Of a stretch of DNA of 64,000 bases, positions 1-8,218 are shown in pieces (positions within the stretch are counted from its first letter, which is position 1; every line of letters begins with the position of its first letter). The notes beneath the pieces are model-generated. The model saw only the letters and a program-made list of their open reading frames with translations, was not told where the DNA came from and did not search any database. Both the position numbers and the translations under genes were made by a program. The stretch lies in the NCBI RefSeq assembly GCF_040797425.1, contig NZ_JBFNEH010000002.1, positions 62,001 through 126,000 on the forward strand, in the 5' to 3' direction. The DNA comes from Symbiobacterium sp040797425 (GTDB lineage Bacteria > Bacillota > Sulfobacillia > Symbiobacteriales > Symbiobacteriaceae).

Positions 1-672
1 ACCATCTTCGTCACCGGGCAGACGGGGGTGGACGCCGCCCTGACGGTGCTAAGCCAGCCGCACACCTTCAGCGTGCCGGCCCTGCGGGACATCGACTTCG
101 ACCGGTACCGGGTGGTGGTGATGACGGCCCACCGGCGGGAGAACCTGGGCGAGCCGATGCGCAACATGTTCCGGGCGGTGCGCGACCTGGTGGACCGGTT
201 CCCCGACGTGCTCCTGGTCTACGCCGTGCACCTCAACCCGGCGGTGCGGGAACTGGCCTGGCCGATCCTGGGCGGCCACCCGCGCATTCTGCTCCTCGAC
301 CCGCTGCCGTACCCTGACATGATCCACCTCGCCGCCCGCTCCTACATGGCGATGACCGACTCCGGCGGCATCCAGGAGGAGACGCCGTCGATGGGCGTGC
401 CTCACGTGCTGATGCGGGAGACCACCGAGCGGCCCGAGGCGCTGGAGGCCGGGGTGATCCTGCTCTCCGGCACCAGCTACGAGGGCGTCTACGCTGCCGG
501 GGAGCGGCTGCTGACGGACCGGGCGCTCTACCAGCGGATGGCCCGGGCCCAGAACCCCTTCGGCGACGGCCGGGCGAGCCGGCGCATCGCCGAGTACCTG
601 GGCTGGCGCTTCGGCTTTCTGCCGGAGAAGCCGGCGCCGTTTGACCCGCACCGGCCCCGGGCGGAGGGCTGA
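1..672 (+). CDS. wecB: UDP-N-acetylglucosamine 2-epimerase (non-hydrolysing), 5' end cut off
   Basis: Interconverts UDP-GlcNAc and UDP-ManNAc in the cytoplasm, feeding ManNAc into cell-wall glycopolymers. The reading frame is open from base 1, so the start lies outside the window; 223 residues are visible and about 150 N-terminal residues are missing compared with the usual 370-380. Family motifs are visible: TAHRREN, VHLNP (the His region of the active site), TDSGGIQEE and MRETTERPEA, the UDP-binding end of the second Rossmann domain. It lies directly upstream of the ATP synthase operon, an order also found in some Bacillaceae. A TagA-type glycosyltransferase at 48215 could use the ManNAc product. 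Confidence 0.93.
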   Translation, partial: TIFVTGQTGVDAALTVLSQPHTFSVPALRDIDFDRYRVVVMTAHRRENLGEPMRNMFRAVRDLVDRFPDVLLVYAVHLNPAVRELAWPILGGHPRILLLDPLPYPDMIHLAARSYMAMTDSGGIQEETPSMGVPHVLMRETTERPEALEAGVILLSGTSYEGVYAAGERLLTDRALYQRMARAQNPFGDGRASRRIAEYLGWRFGFLPEKPAPFDPHRPRAEG

Positions 673-762
673 GCGGCGGGGCGTGGCGACGGGTCCGTCA
701 AAAGGGCTACTCCTTATGCCCTGGTGTTATCGTGACCCTAAACACTTGGAATAGTAGCGACA

Positions 763-785
763 AAGGCACTACAGACCTTTTTTCC
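763..785 (+). terminator. weak stem plus T-run between wecB and atp promoter
   Basis: AAAGG and CCTTT can pair over a short loop and run directly into a T-rich stretch just before the atp promoter. The 5-bp stem is weak, so this is only a possible terminator for wecB. Confidence 0.3.
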
Positions 786-814
786 TTGTCTTTTCTAGGG
801 GCCTTTAGTATAAT
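786..814 (+). promoter_or_regulatory. sigma-A promoter of the atp operon
   Basis: TTGTCT at 786-791 and a perfect TATAAT at 809-814 are separated by exactly 17 bp. The site lies about 50 bp before the first atp gene in a locally AT-rich stretch. This is the only clear promoter seen ahead of the nine-gene cluster. Confidence 0.8.
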
Positions 815-862
815 CCGCTTTGGGGATTTTAGCGGATGGTAGCGGAGGAGGGAGCGCCCAGG

Positions 863-1129
863 GTGTCACGCAGGTCCCGGCGCCCGTCACCGTACTTCCT
901 CGTGGCCTTTGATTTCGGCTATACGCTGCTGGCCGCTGTGGTCCTGTTTGGCGGCCTCGGCTGGTGGCTGGACGGCCGGGTGGGCACCGCTCCGCTCTTT
1001 CTGATTGCCGGAATCCTCCTCGGACTGGCTGTCGCGTTCAGCAGCCTGCTCCGGCGGTTGAACGCCATGGCGAAGGCGGAGCAGGCGCAAGCAGATCGGG
1101 ACACACCAGGGGACGAGGCTCGGCCCTGA
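863..1129 (+). CDS. atpZ: AtpZ/AtpI-family small membrane protein
   Basis: Small two-helix membrane protein of the F0F1-ATPase gene-1 family, which often precedes atpI. The family is linked to ATP synthase assembly and proposed Mg/Ca transport. Two hydrophobic segments follow a basic N-terminus (SRRSRRPSPYF), and the second contains a GILLGLAVAF stretch. I chose GTG at 863 because GGAGGAGGG ends about 10 bases upstream. An upstream in-frame ATG at 836 has no ribosome site. The product is 88 aa. Family assignment is good; the exact function is known only by analogy. Confidence 0.75.
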   Translation: MSRRSRRPSPYFLVAFDFGYTLLAAVVLFGGLGWWLDGRVGTAPLFLIAGILLGLAVAFSSLLRRLNAMAKAEQAQADRDTPGDEARP

Positions 1130-1152
1130 CCCCGCCGAGGGGGCGGGTCCAC

Positions 1153-1443
1153 GTGGCATGGAACCTCCTGCTTGGTATTCTGTACGGCTCCTTGTGGGGC
1201 ATCATCGGCAATCTGCTCCTGTTCCGCAAAATGGCCAACAACCGCACAGCGGGTTACGATTCACTGCGCGGCATTGGCATTGTTTTTTTTGTTCGCTACC
1301 TGGTCGACGCCCTCGCACTGGTCATGTTCTACCTCATGCTGCGAAGCGGGGAGGCCCTGGTGGCCGCCGGACTGTCGATCACGGTAGCGGCGCAGGTTTC
1401 GCTCTTCGCCGTTTACGCGCGGAAGGGGGGGAAGTTTGAGTGA
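1153..1443 (+). CDS. atpI: ATP synthase subunit I (AtpI-like)
   Basis: Ninety-six-residue integral membrane protein with about four hydrophobic segments (LLLGILYGSLWGIIG near the N-terminus, then three more), as expected for the ATP synthase I chain that assists assembly of the c-ring. It starts at GTG 1153 behind a G-rich ribosome site at about 1139-1145, and its TGA overlaps the GTG of atpB by four bases (GTGA), implying translational coupling. Sequence conservation is low in this family, so the call rests on topology, size and position. Confidence 0.7.
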   Translation: MAWNLLLGILYGSLWGIIGNLLLFRKMANNRTAGYDSLRGIGIVFFVRYLVDALALVMFYLMLRSGEALVAAGLSITVAAQVSLFAVYARKGGKFE

Positions 1444-2231
1444 CGACGCTCCTGTTCAGCCTGGCCGCCACCGGTGGGGAGCGCGAGTTCCACATCCACC
1501 AGCCGCAGAAGCTTGGTTGGCTGGAGGATGTACTCGGCGGATACTTCGAGATCAACAATATGATCATCACGCAGTGGGTGATCATTGCGGTTCTCCTGAT
1601 TGTGGCTTTCGTGATCAACCGGGCGGTGCTGACCGGCCGCAATACCCGATTGCGCGGCGCCATGGAGCTGCTGCTGGACTTCCTGGAGGGCTGGTACGCG
1701 TCCTTCATCGGCAGCCGTCAGTACGCGCGCCAGTACATGCCGCTGCTGGGCACGCTGTTCCTGTTCATCATCACGTCGAACTACCTGGGCATCGTGCCCA
1801 CCGTCGGCTACGGCCTCTTCGCCCCCACGGGGCGCTGGGGCACCACGCTCGGCCTCGCCATCGTGGTGGCCATCGCCGTGCAGGTCATCGCCATCCGAAA
1901 CCTCGGCGGCTGGGGGTGGGTGAAGCACCTGCTCCACCTCGGTCCCCTGTCGATCCTCGAGGAGTTCGTGCGCCCGTTCTCGCTGTCGCTCCGTCTCTTC
2001 GGCAACATCTTCGGTGAGGAGACGCTGCTGGCCGTGATCGTCTTCCTGGTGCCGATGCTCGCACCCATTCCCATCTACCTGCTCAGCCTGATCTTCGGCG
2101 CCATTCAGGCCATCGTCTTCACCACGCTGACCGCCATCTACATCGGCGGCGTGCTGGAGGCTCATGGCGCCCACGGCCACGAGCATACGCCGGAGGGCGA
2201 GGCGCATCCGCAGCCTGCTCCCGCACAGTAA
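1440..2231 (+). CDS. atpB: F1F0 ATP synthase subunit a
   Basis: Membrane stator subunit forming the ion half-channels against the c-ring. Length is 263 aa with five to six transmembrane segments. The conserved RLFGN motif in the fourth helix places the essential arginine at residue 185, preceded by FVRPFSLSL. The C-terminal helix IFGAIQAIVFTTLTAIYIG is typical. An unusual histidine-rich tail (AHGAHGHEH) follows. GTG start at 1440 overlaps the atpI stop. Confidence 0.96.
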   Translation: MTTLLFSLAATGGEREFHIHQPQKLGWLEDVLGGYFEINNMIITQWVIIAVLLIVAFVINRAVLTGRNTRLRGAMELLLDFLEGWYASFIGSRQYARQYMPLLGTLFLFIITSNYLGIVPTVGYGLFAPTGRWGTTLGLAIVVAIAVQVIAIRNLGGWGWVKHLLHLGPLSILEEFVRPFSLSLRLFGNIFGEETLLAVIVFLVPMLAPIPIYLLSLIFGAIQAIVFTTLTAIYIGGVLEAHGAHGHEHTPEGEAHPQPAPAQ

Positions 2232-2440
2232 GGCGCCGGATGGGCCCGGTCCTGCCCGCCGTGGCAGCGCTGAGCACAGTCCCGGGCTGCGTGCGGCTGG
2301 GCAGTGTCGTGAAAGATTTCGCTTTCCTCCCCCTCTAGGGAAGGCGCTCCCTTCCTTTGCCTCTGGGAGGATTGACTAAGAGGGCGCTCTGGCCCGCAGC
2401 TTGAAGACACTCTCTCGTTAGAAGGAGGGGAACCCGCATC
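2232..2440 (+). other. 209-bp leader between atpB and atpE
   Basis: No gene is visible in this gap, which is long for an atp operon. It ends in a strong ribosome site, AAGGAGGGG, about ten bases before the atpE ATG. Pyrimidine-rich stretches and short inverted repeats are present, but nothing matches a known riboswitch. Such a leader could raise translation of atpE, whose product is needed in about ten copies per complex. Confidence 0.4.
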
Positions 2441-2683
2441 ATGACTCCGGTTGCATGGCTCGCTTTGGCCGCCGCCGTCAGCATCGCGATCTGCGCGATC
2501 CCCGCGGCGATGGCTCAGGGTAAGGCGACCGCCGCCGCGATGGACGCCATCTGGCGGCAGCCCGAGGCCGCCGGCGACGTCCGTGGCTCGCTGCTCGTCT
2601 CCCTGGCCCTGATGGAAGCCATCGCTATCTACGGTCTGCTGACCGCCATCCTGATCATCTTCATCCTTGGCGGCAAGCTCTAG
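2441..2683 (+). CDS. atpE: F1F0 ATP synthase subunit c
   Basis: Eighty-residue hairpin proteolipid forming the rotor ring. The polar loop RQPEA is intact and the ion-binding carboxylate is Glu59 in SLALMEAIAIYG. The first helix is odd: the usual GxGxGxG packing motif is replaced by alanine- and serine-rich sequence (AAAVSIAICAIPAAMAQG). Relative to Na+-type rings such as Ilyobacter, the helix-1 Gln and the Tyr five residues after Glu are present, but the Ser after Glu is Ala, which argues for H+ coupling. Start ATG has a strong AAGGAGGGG site. Confidence 0.95.
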   Translation: MTPVAWLALAAAVSIAICAIPAAMAQGKATAAAMDAIWRQPEAAGDVRGSLLVSLALMEAIAIYGLLTAILIIFILGGKL

Positions 2684-2692
2684 GCTCGAAGT

Positions 2693-2727
2693 GGGGCGAC
2701 CCGGGGCTAGTCACCTCTGGTCGCCCC
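2693..2727 (+). promoter_or_regulatory. intercistronic stem-loop after atpE
   Basis: GGGGCGACC at 2693-2701 pairs perfectly with GGTCGCCCC at 2719-2727 over a 17-base loop, and no T-run follows. Its position right after the c-subunit gene suggests an mRNA stabiliser or partial attenuator that helps set the high c to b ratio. This is inferred from position. Confidence 0.55.
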
Positions 2728-2752
2728 CTACTAGAGAGGGGGGGAACCCTTT

Positions 2753-3280
2753 TTGGACCTCTTCTTGTTGACGCTCGCAGAGAGCGGGACCATTAACATC
2801 TTCCCCGAGCCAAACGAACTGATCTGGACGATCATTGACTTCACCATCCTCCTGGTGGGCATGTACTTGCTCCTGTACAAGCCGCTACTGGGCGCCGTTC
2901 AGGCTCGCGAGGATGAGATCAACAACAACCTCAAGAAGGCGGCCGAGGACCGCGCGGAGGCCGAGCGCCTGCGCCGCGAGTTCGAGGCTCAGATGGCCAA
3001 CGCCCAGCGTGAGGCGCAGGAGATTATCAACAAGGCCGTGAAGAACGCCACGGCCGTCAAGGAGCAGATCGAGGCCGACGCTCGGGCCAGGGCGGCGGAA
3101 CTCCTGGAGAACGCCACCAAGACCATTGAGCGGGAGAAGGCGAAGGCCCTGTCGGAGCTGCGGCTGGAGGTGGCCAACCTCGCGGTGGCGGTGGCTGGCA
3201 AGGTGATCGAGAAGAACCTCGACACCGAGGAGCAGCGGCGGCTCGCCGATAGCTTCGTGGCAGAGGTGACGAAGCACTGA
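2753..3280 (+). CDS. atpF: F1F0 ATP synthase subunit b
   Basis: Peripheral stalk subunit of 175 aa. One N-terminal membrane helix (about residues 24-46, IIDFTILLVGMYLLLYKPLL) is followed by a long charged coiled coil (residues 50-165) that dimerises and binds delta. The start is TTG at 2753, eight bases after a G-rich ribosome site in GAGAGGGGGG; no better ATG/GTG exists in frame. The TGA overlaps the ATG of atpH by one base (TGATG). Confidence 0.95.
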   Translation: MDLFLLTLAESGTINIFPEPNELIWTIIDFTILLVGMYLLLYKPLLGAVQAREDEINNNLKKAAEDRAEAERLRREFEAQMANAQREAQEIINKAVKNATAVKEQIEADARARAAELLENATKTIEREKAKALSELRLEVANLAVAVAGKVIEKNLDTEEQRRLADSFVAEVTKH

Positions 3281-3831
3281 TGTTGAGCCAGGCCGTTTCC
3301 CGGCGTTACGCCAAGGCCCTCTTCGACCTGGCCCAGGAGAAGGGGCTGCTCGACCAGGTTGCCCGCGAATTTGGCTATGTGGTTCAGATGATTGAAACAC
3401 AGCCCCACCTGCGGGCGTTCATGAACGACGTGATGATCTCGCCCCCGAAGAAGCGCGAGGTGCTGAGCCGCGTCTTCGACGGCAAGATCTCCCCGCTGGT
3501 GCGGAACTTCCTCTTCCTGGTGGTGCAGAAGCGGCGCGAGGCCTATCTGCCCGCCATGTACCGCGCGTTTGAGGAGCTGACCAACGAGGCCCTCGGAGTC
3601 GTGGAGGTCGAGGTTCGTTCGGCCGTTCCGCTCGAGGAGCAGACGGCGCGCAAGCTGGAGGCCGCGCTGGTGACCCGCCTGGGGAAGCGGGTCAAGTTCC
3701 GGACCCAGGTCGCCCCTGAGCTGATCGGCGGCCTGGTGGTACGCGTGGGCGACACGCTGATGGACGGCTCCGTCCGCACCCGCCTGCGCCGCATGCACGA
3801 GCGGCTGATCGGTTCGGAAAGCAAGGTCTGA
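3280..3831 (+). CDS. atpH: F1F0 ATP synthase subunit delta
   Basis: Couples the F1 head to the b-subunit stalk. The 183-residue length is normal. The N-terminal SRRYAKALFDLAQEKG and C-terminal GGLVVRVGDTLMDGSVRTRL motifs are characteristic. The ATG shares a base with the atpF stop, so its translation is probably coupled. Confidence 0.96.
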   Translation: MLSQAVSRRYAKALFDLAQEKGLLDQVAREFGYVVQMIETQPHLRAFMNDVMISPPKKREVLSRVFDGKISPLVRNFLFLVVQKRREAYLPAMYRAFEELTNEALGVVEVEVRSAVPLEEQTARKLEAALVTRLGKRVKFRTQVAPELIGGLVVRVGDTLMDGSVRTRLRRMHERLIGSESKV

Positions 3832-3845
3832 GGGGTGACACGGGG

Positions 3846-5375
3846 ATGAGCATTCGGCCTGAGGAGATCTCCTCAATTCTGAAGCAGGAGATTGAGCGTT
3901 TCTCCAATGAGATAGAAATTGCGAACGTCGGCCGGGTGATTCAGGTCGGCGACGGCATCGCTCGCGTCTACGGCCTGGAGTCCTGCATGGCCTCCGAGCT
4001 GGTGGAGTTCCCCAACGGGGTCATGGGCATGGCGTTCAACCTGGAAGAGGACAACATCGGCGTCGTGATCCTGGGCCCCGACGAGGACATCAAGGAGGGC
4101 ATGGAGGTCCGCCGGACCGGCCGTGTCGTGGAGGTGCCCGTCGGCAAGGCCCTGATTGGCCGCGTCGTCAACGCGCTGGGCCAGCCGCTGGACGGCAAGG
4201 GCCCCATCGTCACCGACACCTACCTGCCCGTGGAGCGGAAGGCCCCGGGCGTCATCACGCGCAAGTCGGTGCACGAGCCGCTGCAGACCGGCCTGAAGGC
4301 CATCGACTCGATGACGCCCATCGGCCGCGGCCAGCGTGAGCTGATCATCGGCGACCGCGGCACCGGCAAGACCGCGATCGCGGTCGACACCATCATCAAC
4401 CAGAAGGGGCAGAACTGCATCTGCATCTACGTCGGCATCGGCCAGAAGGCCTCCACCATCGCCGGCGTGGTGCAGAAGCTGCAGGAGACCGGTGCGATGG
4501 AGTACTCCATCGTCGTGGCCGCAACGGCCTCCGACCCGGCGCCGCTGCAGTTCCTCGCCCCGTACGCCGGCTGCGCGATGGGCGAGTACTTCCGCGACAA
4601 CGGCATGCACGCGCTCATCGTCTACGACGACCTCTCCAAGCACGCCGTGGCTTACCGCGAGATGTCGCTGCTCATGCGGCGTCCGCCGGGCCGCGAGGCG
4701 TACCCCGGCGACGTGTTCTACCTGCACTCCCGCCTGCTGGAGCGGGCTGCCAAGATGAGCGAGGAATACGGCGCCGGCTCTTTGACCGCCCTGCCGATCA
4801 TCGAGACGCAGGCCGGCGACGTGTCGGCGTACATTCCGACCAACGTCATCTCCATCACCGACGGGCAGATCTTCCTCGACTCCGACCTGTTCTACGCCGG
4901 CGTGCGCCCCGCCATCAACGTCGGTATCTCCGTTTCTCGCGTCGGCGGCGCCGCGCAGGTGGAGGCGATGAAGCGGGTCTCCGGTACGCTCAAGCTCGAC
5001 CTGGCCCAGTACCGCGAGCTGGCCGCCTTCGCCCAGTTCGGCTCCGACCTGGACAAGGCGACCCAGGCCCGCATCATCCGCGGCCAGCGGACGACCGAGA
5101 TCCTGAAGCAGCCGCAGTATCATCCGCTGCCGGTGGAGCTGCAGGTGCTCTCCATCTTCGCCGCCACCAACGGCTACCTGGACGACCTGCCCCTGGAAGA
5201 GGTGCAGCGGTTCGAGCAGGAGCTGCATACCTACTTCAAGGCGAACCACGCCGAGCTGCTGGCGCGGATCCCGGTGACCAAGTGGAAGGAAATCGAGCCC
5301 GAGGTCAGGGCCGCTGTGGACGCCTTCAAGAAGGGCTACGGCCAGCGCGCTGCCGCCCAGGCCGCCAACCAGTAA
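3846..5375 (+). CDS. atpA: F1F0 ATP synthase subunit alpha
   Basis: Non-catalytic nucleotide-binding subunit of F1, 509 aa. The N-terminal beta-barrel (residues 25-95) is followed by the nucleotide domain with P-loop GDRGTGKT near residue 170. The arginine-finger strand VGISVSRVGG contributes to the adjacent beta catalytic site. The C-terminal helical bundle is complete. It follows atpH by 14 bases and precedes atpG by 15. Confidence 0.98.
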   Translation: MSIRPEEISSILKQEIERFSNEIEIANVGRVIQVGDGIARVYGLESCMASELVEFPNGVMGMAFNLEEDNIGVVILGPDEDIKEGMEVRRTGRVVEVPVGKALIGRVVNALGQPLDGKGPIVTDTYLPVERKAPGVITRKSVHEPLQTGLKAIDSMTPIGRGQRELIIGDRGTGKTAIAVDTIINQKGQNCICIYVGIGQKASTIAGVVQKLQETGAMEYSIVVAATASDPAPLQFLAPYAGCAMGEYFRDNGMHALIVYDDLSKHAVAYREMSLLMRRPPGREAYPGDVFYLHSRLLERAAKMSEEYGAGSLTALPIIETQAGDVSAYIPTNVISITDGQIFLDSDLFYAGVRPAINVGISVSRVGGAAQVEAMKRVSGTLKLDLAQYRELAAFAQFGSDLDKATQARIIRGQRTTEILKQPQYHPLPVELQVLSIFAATNGYLDDLPLEEVQRFEQELHTYFKANHAELLARIPVTKWKEIEPEVRAAVDAFKKGYGQRAAAQAANQ

Positions 5376-5390
5376 GGGTGGTGACCCACT

Positions 5391-6260
5391 GTGGCTGAGA
5401 ACAAGAAGGCGGTACAGCGGCGCATCAAGGCCGTCAAGTCCACCCAGCAGATCACCAAGGCGATGAAGATGGTGGACGCCGCCAAGCTGCGCCGGGCGCA
5501 GGCGCGGGTGCTGGCCGCCCGGCCGTATGCCCGGGAGCTGGCCAGGACCCTCGGCCGCCTGGTGGCGGCGGGAGCGGGTAAGAACCATCCGCTGCTCTCG
5601 CGGCAACCGGAGGGCACGCCCACCGTGGCCTACGTGGTGATCACGGCCGACCGGGGCCTGGCCGGCGCGTTCAACATCAACGTCATCCGGCGGGCCCACG
5701 CCGCGATCGAGGCCGAGGCCCGTCCGGTGAAGCTGATCTGCATTGGCCGCAAGGGCCGCGACTACTTCGTCAAGCGCAAGATTCAGCCGGTTCTCGAGTT
5801 CGTGAACCTGGGCGACAACATGACCTTCGCCCTCGCCCGTCAGATCGTCTCCAAGATCGTGGAGCTCTACCTCTCCGGCGAGGTGGACGAGGTGCGGCTG
5901 ATCTACACCGAGTTCATCAACGCCGTGACGCAGCGGCCGGTGGAGACGCAGCTGCTGCCGGTACAGCCGGCTACGCGCGAGGAGGAGGGGCAGGCGCAGG
6001 TGGAGTACATCTACGAGCCGTCCCCCGAGGAGGTACTCAACACCCTGGTGCCCCGGTTCGCGGAGACGGTCTTCTACCAGGCCTTGCTGGAGTCCAAGGC
6101 GTCCGAGCACGGCGCCCGCATGACGGCCATGGGCAACGCCACGGACAACGCCCAGGAGATGATCGCCAAGCTCACGCTGGCGTACAACCGGGCCCGCCAG
6201 GCCGCCATCACCCGTGAGATCTCCGAGATCGTGGGCGGCGCCAACGCCCTTCAGGGCTAA
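5391..6260 (+). CDS. atpG: F1F0 ATP synthase subunit gamma
   Basis: Central rotor shaft of F1, 289 aa. The N-terminal helix (RIKAVKSTQQITKAMKMV) and C-terminal helix (MTAMGNATDNAQEMIAKL) forming the coiled-coil shaft are both conserved, with a Rossmann-like middle domain (ITADRGLAGAFN). GTG start at 5391 sits after GGGTGGTG. Length is normal. Confidence 0.97.
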   Translation: MAENKKAVQRRIKAVKSTQQITKAMKMVDAAKLRRAQARVLAARPYARELARTLGRLVAAGAGKNHPLLSRQPEGTPTVAYVVITADRGLAGAFNINVIRRAHAAIEAEARPVKLICIGRKGRDYFVKRKIQPVLEFVNLGDNMTFALARQIVSKIVELYLSGEVDEVRLIYTEFINAVTQRPVETQLLPVQPATREEEGQAQVEYIYEPSPEEVLNTLVPRFAETVFYQALLESKASEHGARMTAMGNATDNAQEMIAKLTLAYNRARQAAITREISEIVGGANALQG

Positions 6261-6293
6261 GCCTGCTTCCTGAGTAGAGGAGGGAAACCCGCA

Positions 6294-7712
6294 GTGAGCG
6301 AACCGATTGGCAAGATCCTGGCCATCATGGGCGCCGTCGTCGACGTGGAGTTCCCCGATGGCCATCTGCCGAAGCTGAACAACGCCCTCGTGATCCGGAA
6401 CGGCGGGGAGCGGGGCGACATCAACCTGACCCTGGAGGTGGCGCAGCACCTCGGCAACAACCAGGTCCGCTGCATCGCCATGGACTCTACCGACGGCCTG
6501 CGGCGGGGCGAGGTCGTCTACGACACGCAGGCGCCGATCACGGTGCCCGTGGGCGAGCCGGTCCTGGGCCGCATGTTCAACGTGCTGGGCGAGACGATCG
6601 ACGGCAAGGGGCCGGTGAACAGCCCGGTCTCGCTGCCGATCCACCGGGAGCCCCCGGGTGTGGCGAACGTCAACCCCGCCCAGGAAATGCTGCCGACCGG
6701 CATCAAGGTTATCGACCTGCTCTGCCCCTACGCCCGCGGCGGTAAGATCGGTCTCTTCGGCGGCGCCGGCGTGGGCAAGACGGTCATGATCCAGGAACTC
6801 ATCCACAACATCGCCTACAAGTTCGGCGGCTACTCGATTTTCGCCGGCGTGGGCGAGCGCACCCGTGAGGGCAACGACCTCTACCACGAGATGATCGAGG
6901 CCGGCGTCATCGACAAGGTGGCGATGGTGTTCGGCCAGATGAACGAGCCGCCCGGCGCCCGTATGCGCGTGGCGCTCACCGGCCTGACGATGGCCGAGTA
7001 CTTCCGCGACGAGATGGGCCTGGACGTGCTGCTCTTCATCGACAACATCTTCCGCTTCACGCAGGCCGGTTCCGAGGTGTCGGCGCTGCTCGGCCGCATG
7101 CCGTCTGCCGTGGGTTACCAGCCGACGCTGGCCACCGAGATGGGCTACCTCCAGGAGCGCATCACCTCCACCAAGAAGGGCTCGATCACGTCGGTGCAGG
7201 CCATCTACGTCCCGGCCGACGACCTGACCGATCCGGCCCCGGCCACCACCTTCGCCCACCTGGACGCGACGACGGTTCTCTCCCGCGCCGTGTTCGAGAA
7301 GGCGATCTTCCCGGCCGTGGACCCACTGGATTCCAGCTCCCGCATCCTCGACCCGAACATCGTGGGCCGGGAGCACTACGAGGTGGCCCGCGGCGTGCAG
7401 AAGGTGCTGCAGCGGTACAAGGAGCTGCAGGACATCATCGCCATCCTGGGCATGGACGAGCTCTCCGACGAAGACAAGCTCATCGTGGCCCGGGCCCGCA
7501 AGATCGAGCGCTTCCTCTCGCAGCCGATGTTCGTGGCCGAGAAGTTCACCAACCTGCCCGGCGTGTTCGTCGACGTCAAGGACACGGTCAAGGGCTTCAA
7601 GGAGATCCTCGAGGGCAAGCACGACGACCTGCCCGAGCAGGCGTTCTACATGGTCGGCACGATCGAGGAGGCCGTGGAGAAGGGCAAGAAGCTGCTGGCC
7701 GAGGTGAAGTAA
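6294..7712 (+). CDS. atpD: F1F0 ATP synthase subunit beta
   Basis: Catalytic subunit of F1, 472 aa. Motifs are the P-loop GGAGVGKT near residue 160, the catalytic-glutamate loop GERTREGND, Walker B LLFIDNIFRF and the DELSDEDK segment of the C-terminal domain. GTG start at 6294 is preceded by GAGGAGGG. Its TAA is one base from the atpC start. Confidence 0.98.
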   Translation: MSEPIGKILAIMGAVVDVEFPDGHLPKLNNALVIRNGGERGDINLTLEVAQHLGNNQVRCIAMDSTDGLRRGEVVYDTQAPITVPVGEPVLGRMFNVLGETIDGKGPVNSPVSLPIHREPPGVANVNPAQEMLPTGIKVIDLLCPYARGGKIGLFGGAGVGKTVMIQELIHNIAYKFGGYSIFAGVGERTREGNDLYHEMIEAGVIDKVAMVFGQMNEPPGARMRVALTGLTMAEYFRDEMGLDVLLFIDNIFRFTQAGSEVSALLGRMPSAVGYQPTLATEMGYLQERITSTKKGSITSVQAIYVPADDLTDPAPATTFAHLDATTVLSRAVFEKAIFPAVDPLDSSSRILDPNIVGREHYEVARGVQKVLQRYKELQDIIAILGMDELSDEDKLIVARARKIERFLSQPMFVAEKFTNLPGVFVDVKDTVKGFKEILEGKHDDLPEQAFYMVGTIEEAVEKGKKLLAEVK

Positions 7713-7713
7713 A

Positions 7714-8136
7714 GTGGCCGCAGAAGCGATGACGCTCACCATCATCACGCCCGAGCACACGGTGCTGAAGGACGCGCCCACGGACGCGGTGGTCGTGCCG
7801 GTGGTGGACGGCTCGATGGGCATCCTGCACAACCACGCGCCCATGGTGGCCAACCTGCGCATCGGCGTCCTCCGCTACCGGCAGGACGGCGTGTTCAAGC
7901 GGGCGGCCGTGATCGGCGGCTTCATGGAGGTTTCCCACAACCGGGTTACCGTGCTGGCCGACGCGGCCGAACTGGCCGAGTCCATCGACGTGGCGCGGGC
8001 CATGCAGGCCCGGAAGCGGGCCGAAGCCAGGTTGCGCGACCGGAAGGCCAACATCGACCGGGCGCGGGCCGAGGCCGCGCTGCGCCGTGCACTGGCCCGC
8101 CTGCGGGCGGCCGGCGCGCTGGACGAGGAGGAATAA
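7714..8136 (+). CDS. atpC: F1F0 ATP synthase subunit epsilon
   Basis: Rotor-foot subunit and hydrolysis inhibitor, 140 aa. The N-terminal beta-sandwich (about residues 1-85, with TPEHTVLKD and GSMGILHNHAPMVA) and the C-terminal two-helix arm (residues 90-135, rich in Arg/Ala) are both present. It starts with GTG one base after atpD and ends the operon at a strong bidirectional terminator. Confidence 0.96.
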   Translation: MAAEAMTLTIITPEHTVLKDAPTDAVVVPVVDGSMGILHNHAPMVANLRIGVLRYRQDGVFKRAAVIGGFMEVSHNRVTVLADAAELAESIDVARAMQARKRAEARLRDRKANIDRARAEAALRRALARLRAAGALDEEE

Positions 8137-8142
8137 GCGCAC

Positions 8143-8210
8143 GAGCCCACGCCCTGGGAGGCGTGGGCTCTCGTACAACGAGCAGCGGGAGGGGTCTACC
8201 CCCTCCCGCT
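8143..8210. terminator. double hairpin between converging atp and lut operons
   Basis: Two perfect 11-bp stems lie back to back. GAGCCCACGCC (8143-8153) pairs with 8160-8170, and AGCGGGAGGGG (8184-8194) pairs with 8200-8210. They fill the 82-bp gap between atpC and lutC, which converge here. Neither has a long T-run, so strong GC stems may suffice or Rho may assist. Confidence 0.75.
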
Positions 8211-8218
8211 TGCGCTGT

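Noticed and set aside
3873..7862. Very long open frame (over 1300 codons) on the minus strand across atpA, atpG and atpD
   Set aside because: High third-position GC removes stop codons from the antisense frame. Its translation is rich in His, Val, Leu, Gly and Arg with no motif, and the opposite strand carries unmistakable ATP synthase genes.
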